64,000 nucleotides of DNA from Euborellia annulipes (GCA_023213315.1 JAKCPI010003138.1:62001-126000), one strand, 5' to 3'; numbered from the stretch's first letter, positions 32,310 to 44,345 are shown. Notes: generated by a model not told the origin, from the letters alone. Numbers and translations: made by a program.

Positions 32310-33295
32310 TATTTTATAAATATAAATTCAAGAAAGAGTTAATTTTAAAATTTTCGCACGCACACACTCCACCCAGTTATAGAAAAATCTGTTTCCAATT
32401 AATTTATTTTCCCTTTTTTATTCAAGATGTGTGTGAGAAAATAAATTCTTTCCGGTTTGGCGCAACAGATTGTCAGAGTAAATAGTTTCTTGTTGTTTCT
32501 TGCGCAAAATGTCGTCTATTTGCAACTAAGAGATTCACAAATAATTTTGCCTCTTTAGGAAAAAATAGAAATATTCCAATAATCTTTGATGGCTATTAAG
32601 AAAAAAAAAAAAAAAAAAAATGAAATTATAAATCCAAAGAACAGCTGCACTTGACACTTTGAAACAGAAGTGGCCAAGAGGTCTCGCCAAGGCCAAGGAC
32701 ATCTTGGACGAGTCTTGGTCGTTACGAGGGAATTTAGACTAGACTAGATATATATATTCAATATGCAGGTATTCTTTCGCTCTCTTTCTCACTCCAACAA
32801 AACGATTTATTTTCTTACTAAGAAGGAATGGTGTCTTTCAGCATCCAGTTTATAGAATTTCGTTAGCTCAATGAAGCTTTAATAATATTTATTAAATCTA
32901 AAAATATTTTTAAACTGGTTTATCTTATGATAGAGAATTAATTAAATAAAAAAAAGGAAGAAGATTTAAAAATAGTATTCTTAGCTGCAGGGCCCATCAA
33001 GAATTCTATTTTTTTGGCCTGTCTGTATTTTTATAATTTGATAGAATTTTATTGTTTTTAGTTGAGAGTAATGTAGTGAGGAACTTAGAAACAACTCTAA
33101 TCCAGTAATTTTTTTATGCCCTATTTTTATACCTAGTGCTCTATATTCTAAGAGCTTATGGATTTATCCTAGATTACCAATAAAGATAAAAGAATAATAA
33201 AATAGAATGAATTTGAATGAAGAATTGCTTATTTAAAAGCTATTTTGTAATCAATATTTGTGTTACAGTACTTGGTCAGAAATCCTAATTATATA
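32310..33295. other. Intergenic/intronic, unrecognised
   Basis: AT-rich; 32640-32745 has a short GC-richer patch (CCAAGGCCAAGGACATCTTG) with no coding frame. Nothing else recognised. Confidence 0.35.
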
Positions 33296-33298
33296 AAC

Positions 33299-33773
33299 CA
33301 GGGGTGGCCAACTCAAATGATCTTGCTGGCCAATTTGGAAATGCATCATAACTCCACGGGCCGTGGATAAATATATTGCAAGGAGTAGTGGCTGAATGTA
33401 TAATTGATAATGAAAAGATAAAAACAGCAAAATACAGAAAAAAATTTTATTTTACTTTATTGAACAACAATGTCGACCGCTTCCGGCCTTCTTCAGACGT
33501 GTGTTTTATTTGCTTTGAGGTTGGTTGAGTGATGGTCAATCTTAAACCACAAGTCATGTCAACTGACGAATGCTTGCACTTATATCAGGAGCTGCCAAGA
33601 GCCCCTATAAGTTCAAGGCAAACAAAACACATGTCCTGATGAAAGCCGGAAGAATCGGCAGAAACGACGACAGTGTTGTTGCAATAAAAAAAATATTTCT
33701 TTATTTTGCATTGAATGTGGAACCTCGCAGGCGGCAAAAATGTTCAAGGTGGGCCGCGGGTTGGCCACCTCCA
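33299..33773. mobile_element. hAT-type element carrying a nested hammerhead-like foldback
   Basis: Left end CAGGGGTGGCCAACTC; right end, inverted, TGGAGGTGGCCAACCCGCGG. The flanks ATATAAAC and ATCTAAAT agree at six of eight positions, a decayed hAT duplication. GGCCGTGGATAAAT and GGCGGCAAAAATGTTC flank an internal foldback. Confidence 0.65.
33395..33705. repeat. Foldback with complete hammerhead-like core
   Basis: Plus strand 33636-33668 reads CTGATGA, GCCG-GAAGAAT-CGGC, GAAAC, then GACGAC...GTTGTT, which can pair as a short third stem with G-U wobble. The inverted partner at 33460-33496 keeps CTGAAGA and GGCCG. Arms end in AAATAAAATTTTTT/AAAAAAATATTTCTTTATTTT-like runs. Inserted in the 33299-33773 hAT element. 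Confidence 0.7.
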
Positions 33774-34149
33774 ATCTAAATCATATATTATATATTTATA
33801 TATTTTTTTTAAATCGTCAAAACTTTTGAATTCTAAAATTCCATCCACTCTCCATTCATGGTCAACTGATTTCAAGAGATCGACTATCTACATCATCTTT
33901 TGCTATTTACATAATTAATTTATTTATATTTAATTATGTTTTGATTCTTTGTAAAGAATTCTTATTTCCTCTCTCCCTCTATTGAGCCATTATCCAAATG
34001 AATACGACATTTGTTTCTTATTCAATGAAATTCAACTGGAATTAGATGTGTCATTCTAAACGGAATTTATTCTCTTGCTGAATGAAAATAAGTCCCATTT
34101 AAATTAAAAAATTTATTTTACATTCTTTTATAGAATCGGATGTTTACTG

Positions 34150-34900
34150 ATTGCAATCCCGCCCTAAGATTTAAAAGATGGATAAATGGAAAGGGATCGC
34201 ATGCGCTTAGCCGACAGCCGGGGGACATCGCTCCCAAGGCATTAGCCATGTTGCCAAACCTCGTCCTTCGTCCACGCGCTTGTTATCCAGTCCTGAAGAA
34301 CCAGTAATAGACCGGTAGCCCAAGCAAGCTTTCAGGCAGTTAGCCAACAGGTGTCCTCTCACAGGCCCAATGATCCCATACAAAAGGCACCGGGTTTCTA
34401 TCGCAAAAACAAAAAGCAACAGCTCTGTTTGGAATGAAAATAAAAAAAACAAGCGGTATACATGGGTTTAATCCCGTAAAAATGATAAATCCTTATCGGA
34501 TTGGAGGAAAAAGCCAATGGAGAGAGTAGAGGGAGAGTGGGCGCGGTGGCGGCACTCTATTGATCGGGATTGGGGCGCTGCGGGCGGCTGCCCCACGCGC
34601 CCACGCGACTAACAACAGGTTACCCGCAGCCGGAACCCTTGACAGCAACCAGCAGCCAACAACTAAATGCCAACCGTAAGCGTGAACGAGCGTGAACGTC
34701 ACCAAAGTATCTTGCTTTACATTCACTCTCACTCACTCATCCGCGCGCGCACCACTCCTCGACGTCGTCGGCGTTGTTCCAGTGATAAATGGCACAAATG
34801 AAACAAGTACAATATGCACGGTGACCAAGGTCAGTTTTGTTCAAGTACAATGAAGAATGGGTACAATATTACAACGACAACGACGAGTCAGAGATAAACG
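34150..34900. promoter_or_regulatory. GC-rich island, about 750 bp, with GA tract and GTTGCC motif
   Basis: The largest GC-rich block of the right half. It contains CATGTTGCCAAACC, GGAGAGAGTAGAGGGAGAGT, GTGAACGTCACC and, at 34739-34775, GCGCGCGCACC...CGACGTCGTCGGCG. Frames cross it on the minus strand without recognisable domains. A candidate enhancer, promoter or 5' UTR region; the call rests on composition only. Confidence 0.35.
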
Positions 34901-34904
34901 CCCC

Positions 34905-35500
34905 TGGCTAGCTTTTCCGTTCTAACTTCAATTCAAAATAAATCAAGCTGAACTTGTCAAGAATTAACAAATGACATTAGATATAAAAAGAAATTGATGT
35001 TTGAGGATCATATTTATCCAAGAAGGGGATGTTTCAGAAGATCACAACTTAAAAAAACATTAGCAATTGTTAACTAGTAACTATGCATTTGAAACAACAG
35101 GTCCTAAATTCTGTTAAATAAAATTCCCCTATTTATGTTTGTTTTTAAGAGCAGGTAAGAGGGAATTTAGGTTGGGTTAGGGTTCAAATAAATAAACATT
35201 CCTAAAGCCAGTACTTGTAGGGGAAGGCAAGTGTCTCGGGAACTATACAAAGAGAAGCCAGGTGTAAAAAAAAAAGGGAATGTCTTCCCCTAGAATTTCT
35301 CGAATACTCTTTAAATGAGTGATTATCTCAAAGTTCTTAAAAAAAAAACGAAGAAGAATAAAAAATGTTTGAAATAATTTGTTAAAAAGAGATTTACATT
35401 AGATGAAGTATAATATCCGGTTAATTGGTTTTCTTCAAAAATTAATGCAATGTCAGTGTTAAAAACACAAAGTTCATAAACCAAGGTAAATGCATTTTTT
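34905..35500. other. AT-rich, nothing recognised
   Basis: No gene or named repeat; short A-runs. Confidence 0.4.
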
Positions 35501-35865
35501 ACTTTCTCTTATCTATATATGAAATATATAGTGAGAAAGTATTGTGTCAAAAATTCGATGTCGGGATTTTGATGAAAATACATGTTTCAAGGTCCCCTGA
35601 GTTCAAAAAAGTGGGTCCCGCAAATTTGTCTAATTGTAATTCTAATTTGTAATGAAGGAAATGAGCTACGAGGTTGAAATTTTATATTTAAGTTAGGTGC
35701 TCTCCCGGACTGTTAAAATATGCTTTTGAACAAAAATAGCCAAAAACTAGTACAACAGTAGTAATTTATTTAAGTATTTTTTCAGTTCTTTTCGATTTTT
35801 TCAAAATTGGGATGAACCATTTTGATTAAAATACATCTTCTTCGTTCCTTGTCTAAATCCCGCAG
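35500..35865 (+). repeat. Hairpin-ended family K, 5' part
   Basis: Starts TTTACTTTCTCTTATC, hairpin partner ATATATAGTGAGAAAGTATT, then CAAAAATTCGATGTCGGGAT and TTTTGAACAAAAATAGCC. It breaks into an unrelated repeat at about 35865. Confidence 0.75.
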
Positions 35866-36040
35866 TGTGGGGGTTTTTGCGACGGGGAAAGAATAGAATA
35901 GGCCGGCCCGTCACACTATGATGAAAACAGAAGGGAAGAGACTGACATGCAAAGAAAAGAAGTACTGCCAGTCCCAGCTAGGGCAGCTCGTGGTCGCCAT
36001 CCACGTACCCACATGATGTGGGCCCCTGAGCAATTTGATT
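35866..36040 (+). repeat. Unnamed interspersed repeat shared with 240-415
   Basis: GGCCGGCCCGTCACACTATG ... GCTCGTGGTCGCCATCCACG ... GATGTGGGCCCCTGAGCAA parallels the repeat at 240-415. Family unknown. Confidence 0.6.
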
Positions 36041-37340
36041 AATATAAATCAACTATTTTTTAGATGCTCTAAATATATCAGTAAAGTTTTTCGTGAAAAT
36101 TGTTTGAACTTTACTGATGTATTATTTTTCAATTTCAATTGACTTTTTTACTTATGAAACGCAATTAGTAAAGTTTGGAACTAAGGTGCTATGGGAAACT
36201 AAATATATCGCGACACAAAAATCTGGTGCGTTAATTCAAACAAGATCGTGTTCTCTAAAACACGCAGTACAAAAATGCTTTTTTGGCAAAAGGTTACCGG
36301 AAATTAAAATTCGATAAAGGAGAATATAAATTTTTTAGGAATAATCAAATCTCTTGGCAACTCTGACTTCTTATGAAGGCACCTTTGATAAAATTAGATT
36401 TAATAAATCAAATTACAGTATCTTTTTTTTATAAGGAATAAACAAAACATATAATTTTAGGCAATTCATTAAATTTTTATCAGCCTACTCAAAATCATGA
36501 TACAATCTGATGATATGTTGGATCTCTAAACGTATATTTTAAATCGCCTACAGAAATGTTTCCCAATGAGTGAAGGGACGGTAAAATTAAATGAATTTAA
36601 AAAAATAGATATTTGTTTGATTTCATAATCGCTTTATAATTAAAAACCTTTTAGTTTTTATTGAAATATTATTTAGTTCCCATACTATCAATAGGTATGA
36701 ACAAGGACTTATTGAATTCCTAAATGACAAGGTTTTATTAACCGACGATTCTTTATCGACATGGAAATGTAAAATAAAGAAAGACGTCATTCGTAAGATT
36801 TTGAGAAGTTCATTTTCGTGATTTATTAATGATATGTTAACGATTAAACTGAATTTATTTCCAGATATAAATTTATTTTACACAAATGAGAAGTCTGATG
36901 ATATTATTGACTAACTAAATCGAATATCATTTATTTAACCTGGCGTCAAATATATTCCTTCACTTTCTTCATTGAATCGAAAAGTCAAATGAATCAATCA
37001 AATCTATTCTTAGGGTAAATTAGCTAATCGAAAACAGGAATTTCCTAAATATAAAATATTTGCATTTATATGTGAGCAAGTTCTTAGCTGAAACTAAAAT
37101 TATTACCATCAGTAAAACTGAATTCTGTCTCAATGGCCCTGAGTAACATATCATCTGTCCAATTAAAATTTTCCTCTTTTTTTTTAATGAATTATAATCG
37201 CTCTGAATCTTCTTTTAAAACAGGGAAATTTTTAGAGTAGGATATCAAATAGCAAAATAGGCTGAATAATTAAGAAAAAGTGGGCCATTAATTTTATATA
37301 AAATTTAACCCCTCATATTTTTCCCCTAAATAAAATATTT
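36041..37340. other. AT-rich, with a family K end fragment
   Basis: 36060-36135 matches, inverted, 37590-37660 (GTAAAGTTTTTCGTGAAAAT). 36195-36260 carries a decayed family K end (TATCGCGACACAAAAATCTG). The remainder is AT-rich with no gene. Confidence 0.4.
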
Positions 37341-37589
37341 TTTTCATAAGATAGAGTCACAGCAATTGTCCTTCTCCGAGATAGATATTTTATACACAAT
37401 AAAGAATCCTAAATAAATAAAAATTTCATAATTGGAAAAAAAATTTTTAAATGAGTAAAAAGTTCCAAAGGAGACAGTACCCCTTTTTGAATCGAGATTA
37501 ACATGCAAATCCCCATAGGGATTTAACATTGGCTCTATGAAAGGAAGAGCTGGAAAATGAATATGAAAAATCTGAAATACTACATCGTG

Positions 37590-37998
37590 TACTTCAAACA
37601 ATTTTCACGAAAAATTTTACTGATATACTTTTTAAAGAGCATCTAAAAAATAGTTGATTTATATGAATTTTAATCAAAATCGTAAAAGCCAATTTTGAGA
37701 AAATAGAAAAAAACTAAAAAAGTACATCAGTAAAGTACTAGTACTTTTTGGCAGATTTTGTTCAAAAGCTTATTTTAACTGTCCGGTAAGGTACCTAACA
37801 TAAATATAAAATTTCAACCTCGTAGTTTATTTCTTTCATGCTTAAAATGTCTATAAAAAAGACCAATGGGGACCCACTTTTTTGACTCAAGGGGCCTCAA
37901 AAGGTGTAGGCCTACCCCATCAAAATCTCGACATCGAATTTTTGACATGATCGCAATACTTTCTCACTATATATTACATATATAGGTAAGAGAAAGTA
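37590..37998 (-). repeat. Hairpin-ended family K, partial copy, minus orientation
   Basis: From TTTACTGATATACTTTTTAA through AAATTTCAACCTCGTAG and TCTCGACATCGAATTTTTGA to TAGGTAAGAGAAAGTAATA. The 3' half is missing. Confidence 0.8.
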
Positions 37999-37999
37999 A

Positions 38000-38470
38000 T
38001 AATGAAATGGTGCCACCCTATCGAAACCTCTCAATGACCTTAATATTTTAATTTGTTAAATATCATCTATTTCAATCTTGATTATAAATTAACGCAGTCA
38101 TGTGTCAGATTCACTTTCCGTAAGTATGATAAATTAAAAAAAAATTGTTTGGTTCAAAGTTGTTAGCATTTTGAACGGATGCAAATTTGGAGGGAAAACG
38201 GTGATGAACAACGTGTAGTTGGTTGTGGATTGGTGGGAGAAAATGGGATGGGATAGCTGTGGTGGCTGCAAGGATCAATCCCGGAGTCAGGCAAAGCATC
38301 GATTGGCGCAGCATCCCTGCTCCAGAGCCTGCCGGCCGGCTCACTGGTCGCTGATTAACTCTATCACGTCAACAAATTTGTAGCTGCCAAAAGAGAGAGA
38401 CATCCATCCACCTAACTTAAGCCTCCTATCTGGGTCGATTTACTAACTCAACACAAACTCTCTCTCTCTT
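38000..38470. promoter_or_regulatory. Moderately GC-rich island
   Basis: 38150-38420 is GC-richer than its surroundings (TGCCGGCCGGCTCACTGGTC) and ends with AAGAGAGAGACATCC and CTCTCTCTCTTTT tracts, like the other islands. No protein signature. Confidence 0.25.
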
Positions 38471-38689
38471 TTAATAATGTGAAATTCGTTCGTTTTTAAC
38501 AGAGAAATATATATTTACTAACAATCGAACAAGAACGTCTTGCTCTACTTATTATTTCGTCAGTCATCCATTTATTTCTAGTTTCTATCAAATTTTTAAA
38601 TAACTTAAAAATTTTGTAAACGCAATATTTTTAAAGTGGAACCCTGGAATTTCTTGAAATCATTAATAACAGTTCATGTTTAGATAGTC

Positions 38690-38760
38690 CGCGGGCTTGG
38701 TCTAGGGGTTAGCGTACCCCGCATAGCGGGAATAAGGCTAGGACAGAAGAAGAGTATTTA
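38690..38760 (+). repeat. tRNA-like SINE head
   Basis: GGGCTTGGTCTAGGGGTTAG carries an A-box-like sequence, followed by GCGTACCCCGCATAGCGGG. No full tRNA cloverleaf is visible. Confidence 0.4.
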
Positions 38761-38874
38761 TGATTAAGATGAAGAATATTCTTAAATAATAGAAATAATT
38801 TTTTAACATATAATTAACATATTTACAAACCAGATAAAAAATACATAAAACAATTTAAGTAATTTTTTTTAACT

Positions 38875-39590
38875 AGGCATATAACAAAAATCTGGTGGAC
38901 TGGGCACAGCACACAACTTTCTCTTACCTTCGGTAATCGAAAGTTGTGTACTGTGCTTGTCACACCAGATTTTTTGTGTCGACATATATTTAGTTCCCGA
39001 CAGTACGGAACATATGATGAATTCAGATGTAAAATTTTTAAGTATGGGAAAATATTTATATTTTGTTACCATGGCAACCATTTCTCCTATCCTTCCCTAT
39101 GAAATACAAGAGTAAAGTGGTCTTCAGAAGATTTCAATCGCAAAATGAGAATATACATTTTAAAGAGCATCTAAAAAATAATTGATTTTTGAATTTTAAA
39201 AAAAATCGTTGGAGCAAATTTTGAGAAAATCGAAAAAAACTGAAAAAGTGCATCAGTAAAGTACCAGTACTCTTTGGCCGATTTTGATTAAAAGCTTATT
39301 TTTCCGGTCCCGGGTGGTGTTTAACTTAAATATAAAATTTCAACCTCATAGCTCAATTCCTTCATGCTTAAAATTGAACACACACCCACACACCCACCCA
39401 CACCCACCCACACACCCACCCACACACACACACACACACAGACAGACCATGTCGCGAAAATCACTTTTTGGATTCAGGGGACCTCAAAACGTGAAGATCC
39501 ATCAAAATCTCGACATCGAATTTTTGACATGAATCAATACTTTCTCTCTATATATATATTATATATAATAGGTAAGAGAAAGTAAAAATA
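38875..39590 (-). repeat. Hairpin-ended family K, near full-length copy, minus orientation
   Basis: About 710 bp. The terminal hairpin (ATCTGGTGGACTGGGCACAG against CTGTGCTTGTCACACCAGAT, with inner ACTTTCTCTTACC/GGTAATCGAAAGT) lies at 38885-38975. Then follow the body and, at 39380-39440, a (CA)n/(CCCA)n stretch where other copies have TCTG repeats. The closing hairpin is TTTCTCTCTATATA...GGTAAGAGAAAGTAAAA. No TIR linking the two ends and no open frame of note. Confidence 0.85.
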
Positions 39591-39594
39591 CATT

Positions 39595-40240
39595 TGATTA
39601 TGTGTAAATTATTTTTTAATCTGATGAGTAAATATGTCAAAATTTAACTAATTAAATCATTTAAAAATTAAAAAGTAAGAGAAGTTCATTGCTCTAGATT
39701 CTCTTTATAGATAATGTAAGCGTAAAATTGAATATAAAATTTATAAAGTGACATAAGCTTTTGGGATGTAAAGAATTGCTATATGATTATTTTCACTATA
39801 GTATACTCTACTATCGTCTATTGTTTTCGGTATGATATTAAACACAATGGGAGAGGATTAAGTCAAACTATTAAAATGAAATTTAGTATAGAATTTGAAG
39901 TCACTGACCTGGAGATGGAAATTAAATGGAAATATAGACGGAAGAAGTTAATATTAAAAGGAGTGACAAATATTGTGACATTTTCTTTTAGTGCCGGTAT
40001 TTAATATAAAAATAGTTTGTACAAGTGGAAAATTTTTGAAAAGACGTTTTATTCTAAGCTGGTTCTATTGATGTTAATATATGAAAGAGCTGTAAATAGG
40101 GGAAGAAGTGATGGCAAGTGCTCCAGAAGGGGAGAACTTTGGAGTGACTTTGAGATCCCTAAATTGTCCATTCAAACCATTGCAGGTTTTAGAGAAATTT
40201 TAAGGGTCAAATAGGGTTTTTATCAACAAATGATAAAACA
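39595..40240. other. AT-rich, nothing recognised
   Basis: Small open frames only (up to 73 codons), with no domain or codon pattern I recognise. Confidence 0.4.
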
Positions 40241-40244
40241 CATT

Positions 40245-40455
40245 ATTTTTTTTTAACACTCTCACACACATGCACACAGACTTTTCGACAACTCAGACTA
40301 TTTAAACGATAACCGTATTTTATTTAATATATCTATTGGGGGTCCTGGCATTTCTATTTAAGCCATTTGGTATCCAAAAATCATCGAACTGCCTGGGATC
40401 CGAACCCGCGACCCTCGGTATAGTTAGCACGCTACCAATTACACCAAGCCCGAGG
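40245..40455 (-). repeat. Repeat terminus plus tRNA-derived SINE
   Basis: 40245-40320 is the inverse of the GTTGCCGAAAAGACTGTG terminus. 40330-40455 on the minus strand is a SINE with head GGGCTTGGTGTAATTGGTAG (A box), CGCGGGTTCGGATCCCAGG (B box) and tail TGGATACCAAATGGC. Confidence 0.75.
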
Positions 40456-40539
40456 ACAAACACATTATTTTAAACAAAACGCAATTTATAGCTGTAATGT
40501 TATATTCATGAGAAGGTAGAAAATGAGAGATGCAGCTAA

Positions 40540-40850
40540 GGTTTTTTTTCTTTATTTATTTAATCCGCACGGCTGACGTTTCTGGTTCCGTGTTTGAACC
40601 ATCTTCAGAGCTGGCAAAAAATCATTATGAAAGTACACAGTGGATCTTAAACATTGTTGAACCAAACTCTTATATAATAAATATATACATACATATATAT
40701 AAGAATTTGGTTTAACAAAAAAATCCACTATGACACTTTCATAATGACTTTTCGCCAGCTCTGAAGGTGGTTCAAACACAGAACCGAAACGTCAACCGTG
40801 CGGATTAAATAAATAAAGAAAAAACCTTAGCTACACCTCTTATTTTCTAT
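40540..40850. repeat. Foldback with hammerhead-like cores
   Basis: Arms 40545-40660 and 40725-40845 are inverted (GCACGGCTGACGTTTCTGG against CCGAAACGTCAACCGTGCGG). On the minus strand the left arm reads CTGAAGA, TGGTTC-AAACAC-GGAACCA, GAAACGTC, with a perfect stem. The right arm has CTGAAGG, losing one core A. Confidence 0.85.
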
Positions 40851-40859
40851 CCTTTCATT

Positions 40860-41455
40860 TTATATTAAACAATTTTTACAAAAACTGAATAGTTTTTGAG
40901 ATAATCACACATTTATAGAGAATACGAGAAAGTTGATGGGAAGTCATTTCCAAATTTTTTTTCCCGCAAAAAACACCATTGGAGAAAGAAAGCGATCAAG
41001 ATATCAAAAATAATTAATAAGATATTCTCAAGTTAAACGGGAAACAAGATATGAGAAGGGGAAATAGACAAATCTGTCTCGCTTTACTAATATAAAAAGA
41101 AAAACATTTGGGATTAACCAAGAAGGGTGGAGTTAAAGAAAGAGAGATAAGGTCTGGAAAAGGGATTAGGCTGGTTAATGGGGTAAAGAGAGGAAAAAAA
41201 AGGAAATTGCAGATTGTGTGAAAAAAAAAAAGAAAAAAACAAGACATAGAACTTAGGACGTGGATGAAGTAAAACGACATAAGTGCGGGGGCCGAAAATA
41301 ATGTGGTGGATAATAAAAAATAAATTCAATTAGGCTATTAAATTATTTTCTAATTTTGCAAATGTAGTTTTAAAATTTCTCAAGTGTCAAGGATAAATAA
41401 AAAAAAATATTGTTTAAAAGATTAATATTGAAAAAAAATATGTCTAAATTTGAAC
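40860..41455. other. AT-rich, nothing recognised
   Basis: Purine-rich stretches (41040-41240) give long low-complexity frames on the minus strand; I do not accept them as genes. Confidence 0.4.
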
Positions 41456-41459
41456 TGTG

Positions 41460-41700
41460 TTGTTCACGCAAGTGAGTGAATTGAGCTGGCTGGGCTACTG
41501 TTAGGTCGAGAGCCAATTAAAACGCCATTAAGATGAAGCGAAAGCCCTTGAAGTAGGCAGCCCGGCTGGTCGACGTGCGTTGATGCCAATTCCAATTCGT
41601 GGGAATGGCGCGAAACGGGATCGAATTATTGCCAGTTGCAAAAGTACAACACAAACACGAATACGTAAAGAGTGGCTTGGCCACTTGTGGCCTAATAAAT
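41460..41700. promoter_or_regulatory. GC-richer island
   Basis: Moderate GC with CCGGCTGGTCGACGTGCG and GGCGCGAAACGGGATCG, flanked by AT-rich DNA. No coding or repeat match seen. Weak candidate regulatory block. Confidence 0.2.
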
Positions 41701-41984
41701 GTAATGTCAACTTTCTTAACTATTAAAATAATAAATAAAAAAATATAATTTTATCAACGCAAAATGGCAAAGTGAATTCAGTCGGATTTTTTTTTCCAAT
41801 TTATAAATCATACAAGAAACTTGGTATATAAAAGAATTTGATAAAATGGGGGATGCAATCCAAAAATTAAATAAATGTAATAAAGAAACAAGTGTTTTCT
41901 TTTTTGGACAAAAAGGACTAACATTGAATTTCTGTCACTTTTTGTCCAAGAAAGAAAACATTTGTTTCTCTATTATATTTAAAA

Positions 41985-42570
41985 GAATTTGATTTTCGGT
42001 TTAACTGTAGTTTATTTATAAAGATTACAACGTTTCAGCCATTCATCCTCTGCCCTTCTTCAGGTACAATTCAGTTAAGATTATAAAGGTTGATACATCA
42101 GATGCAATTCAGTTAAAATTACAAAAAGGTGAAGAAAATAGACTTTATTCGTTCGAAAATTATTTATTTCCTATGTCAACGTTTCGGGGACTATCCGTCA
42201 CCCATCCTCAGGACAAAGGTTGTAAAAAAATTTTCGTGCCTCCTGCACTCGTGAAATAAATACAACAATTATTTTGTTGTCTGAAATGATGGCTGTATTT
42301 CAGGCTTCAATGGGTGACGTATAGTCCCCAAAACGTTGACATAGGAAATAAATAATTTTGGGCCGAATAAAGTCTATTTTTTTTCACCTTCCTGTAAATT
42401 AGACGGCCTTCCTCCATACGATTAAAATTACAAAGGTCAGATGTAATTCAGTGAAGATTACAAAGATGTCAGATGTAACTGAATTGTACCTGAAGTAGGT
42501 CAAAATGAGTGAACGAAACGTTGTAATCTTTACAAATAAACTACGGTTTAACCCAAAATCAAATTATTTT
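41985..42570. repeat. Family B inverted pair enclosing another foldback
   Basis: The left arm 41990-42110 (minus strand CTGAAGA at 42057-42063, GAAAC at 42032-42036) is the inverse of 42470-42570 (CTGAAGT at 42490, GAAAC at 42515). Between them 42140-42390 is a second foldback with minus-strand CTGAGGA (42205-42211), GGGTGAC...GTCCC, GAAACGTTGAC (42178-42186) and a degraded partner arm near 42305-42345. Confidence 0.8.
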
Positions 42571-42929
42571 GTTAATGATAACAACTGTGAAAGTCTAAAC
42601 TCACAAAACATACAAAGTTCTCAACCAGGGATGAAGAAAATAGTACAAAAAATATGTTGTAGAGGGTGAGGGGACTAAAAAAAATTTACGGAATACAAAA
42701 ATTGGGAAATACAGACCATGTCTAAAAGGTGTACTAAAGACATGTTGATTCATGTTTAGTTAATGAGTCTATTACGAGATCAGCAAAGGGATTGCATTAA
42801 TTTATATTTAACAAGCAGCTAATACATGAAACATCCTCCCTTTATTGTAAAATCTCTCTCATCCTTAGGGACGTTTTTATTGTTACACTCAATTTGTTAA
42901 AAATATGGTTTATTTCCAAGTTCCAAGAA

Positions 42930-43275
42930 CTTGTGGATCTGACAAGAGGGTGGGCGCACCTCTCCGGTGTTTGTCGGTCATGTGGGAATGGAATGGACCA
43001 GAGCCACCCACATCCTCCCTTTGGTGTGACGTATTTCCATGGTATCGATTGTGCTCTCGCACGTGCACCGGAGCTCAGTGCTCGGGTGTTCGGGGCGCCG
43101 AGAGTCCGCCCCGTGCGACCGCGATGGCGCCTCCCACCACCACCACCAGGACAACGACGACGACACTATCACGAGAACGATCACAACTTCTATCAACAAA
43201 TCTTCAACAAACTACGCCTCGTCTCAACACCCTCCAACCAATCATTTATCTCCTTCTAATCCGTCCGTTGACATT
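42930..43275. promoter_or_regulatory. GC-rich island, CpG-rich
   Basis: The most GC-rich block of the right half: GCTCTCGCACGTGCACCGGA, GGGCGCCGAGAGTCCGCCCC, then CACCACCACCACC and ACGACGACGACAC runs. Open frames cross it on both strands, giving only low-complexity Thr/Trp/Arg-rich peptides. A promoter/enhancer or an unannotated first exon are both possible. Confidence 0.3.
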
Positions 43276-43679
43276 CTATTGAAATCGATTAACGTCATTC
43301 AAACAATAAAAACAATTTGCCATTAAATCTAAAACTGTTTGAAAAAATGAACAATTAAAAAAAAAAAAAAAACGAATTTCGATGAATGTAATATTATCAT
43401 AAATACCATAGTATATTATAGAAAGTGGTACTCAAATTAATTTAATGTTTAGTGGGGCTTTATATAATTAAATGGGAATCTCAAGCCCACTTATCGGATG
43501 AGTTAAATGGCTTCGCACTTGGATTAATAGTAATATTATTATGTTTTAGCTGAAGGTTTAACTTCTAAAAGAATATTTTGAAAATTAAGAGAAAGTAAAA
43601 TAGATATGATTAATAGGCAGGAATTGAATAATTCCAAAAATTAGTTGATAAATTAATAGTGATGGAATCAGAAAAATAA

Positions 43680-43930
43680 GATGTTATAGTCAAAATTTCT
43701 TTTATTTAGCCCTCAAAACGGCTGACGTTTTGATCTAGGCCATCTTCAGAGTCGGCTGGCAATAATCAAATGTGTGGATATTTTTAAAAACAGCGACAAC
43801 ATTCAAAATAAGGTCTGATCGCAGGAAAAGAACAAATAAAAGGCTCTGAAGATGGCCTAGATCTCAGCCTGAAACATCAGCCGTGAGGGAGAGAATTTAA
43901 ATAAAATAAAATTTGACTGCAAACGTCTTG
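43680..43930. repeat. Foldback with hammerhead-like cores
   Basis: Inverted arms (ACGGCTGACGTTTTGATC and CTCAGCCTGAAACATCAGCCG). Plus strand 43846-43875: CTGAAGA, GGCCTAGATCTCAGCCT, GAAAC. Minus strand of the left arm: CTGAAGA then AAAACG. Confidence 0.75.
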
Positions 43931-44345
43931 TCATTTTTCTGGCTCCATCACCATTAAACCTACAGCCGCAATTATTCAACAATTGAAATATAAATCAAAT
44001 AGAATATTATTGAATACAACGGCAAGTGTTTGGAAAATAAATGACATTTAGCTTCCCGAAAAGTTGACAGAGCAATAAATATTTCTGGCATAAAAAGAAC
44101 TGAAGAAACGAGTGACCGAATTATAAATAAAATTTGACTGCAAACGTCTTGTCATTTTTCTGGCTCTATCACCATTAAACCTACAGCCGCAATTATTCAA
44201 CAATTGAAATATAAATTAAATAGGATATTATTGAATACAACGGCAAGTGTTTGGAAAATAAATGACATTTAGCTTCCCGAAAAGTTGACAGAGCAATAAA
44301 TATTTCTTGCAGAAAAAGAATTGAAGAAGAGTGACCGAATTAACA
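43904..44345 (+). repeat. Two-copy tandem duplication, 221-bp unit
   Basis: AAATAAAATTTGACTGCAAA starts both units (43904 and 44125), and the units agree almost throughout, differing at few positions. The copied segment begins at the edge of the adjacent foldback. No coding sequence. Confidence 0.9.

Noticed and set aside
34207..34732. Minus-strand frames as the missing MED13 N-terminus
   Set aside because: No GASLEDC, IKW, CVWRR or ELWIFW-type motif and no exon phase that joins 29667.
38690..38760. A functional tRNA gene
   Set aside because: Only an A-box-like region is present; no anticodon arm or acceptor stem pairing could be drawn.
41014..41329. Minus-strand frames of 71-88 codons with signal-peptide-like Phe/Leu runs
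   Set aside because: They are translations of a purine-rich tract; composition explains them.
42894..43326. Overlapping 95-125 codon frames as a gene
   Set aside because: Three frames on the plus strand and one on the minus are open together because the block is GC-rich and low in stop codons. The peptides are Thr/Pro/Trp repeats with no domain. Retained only as a GC-rich island.
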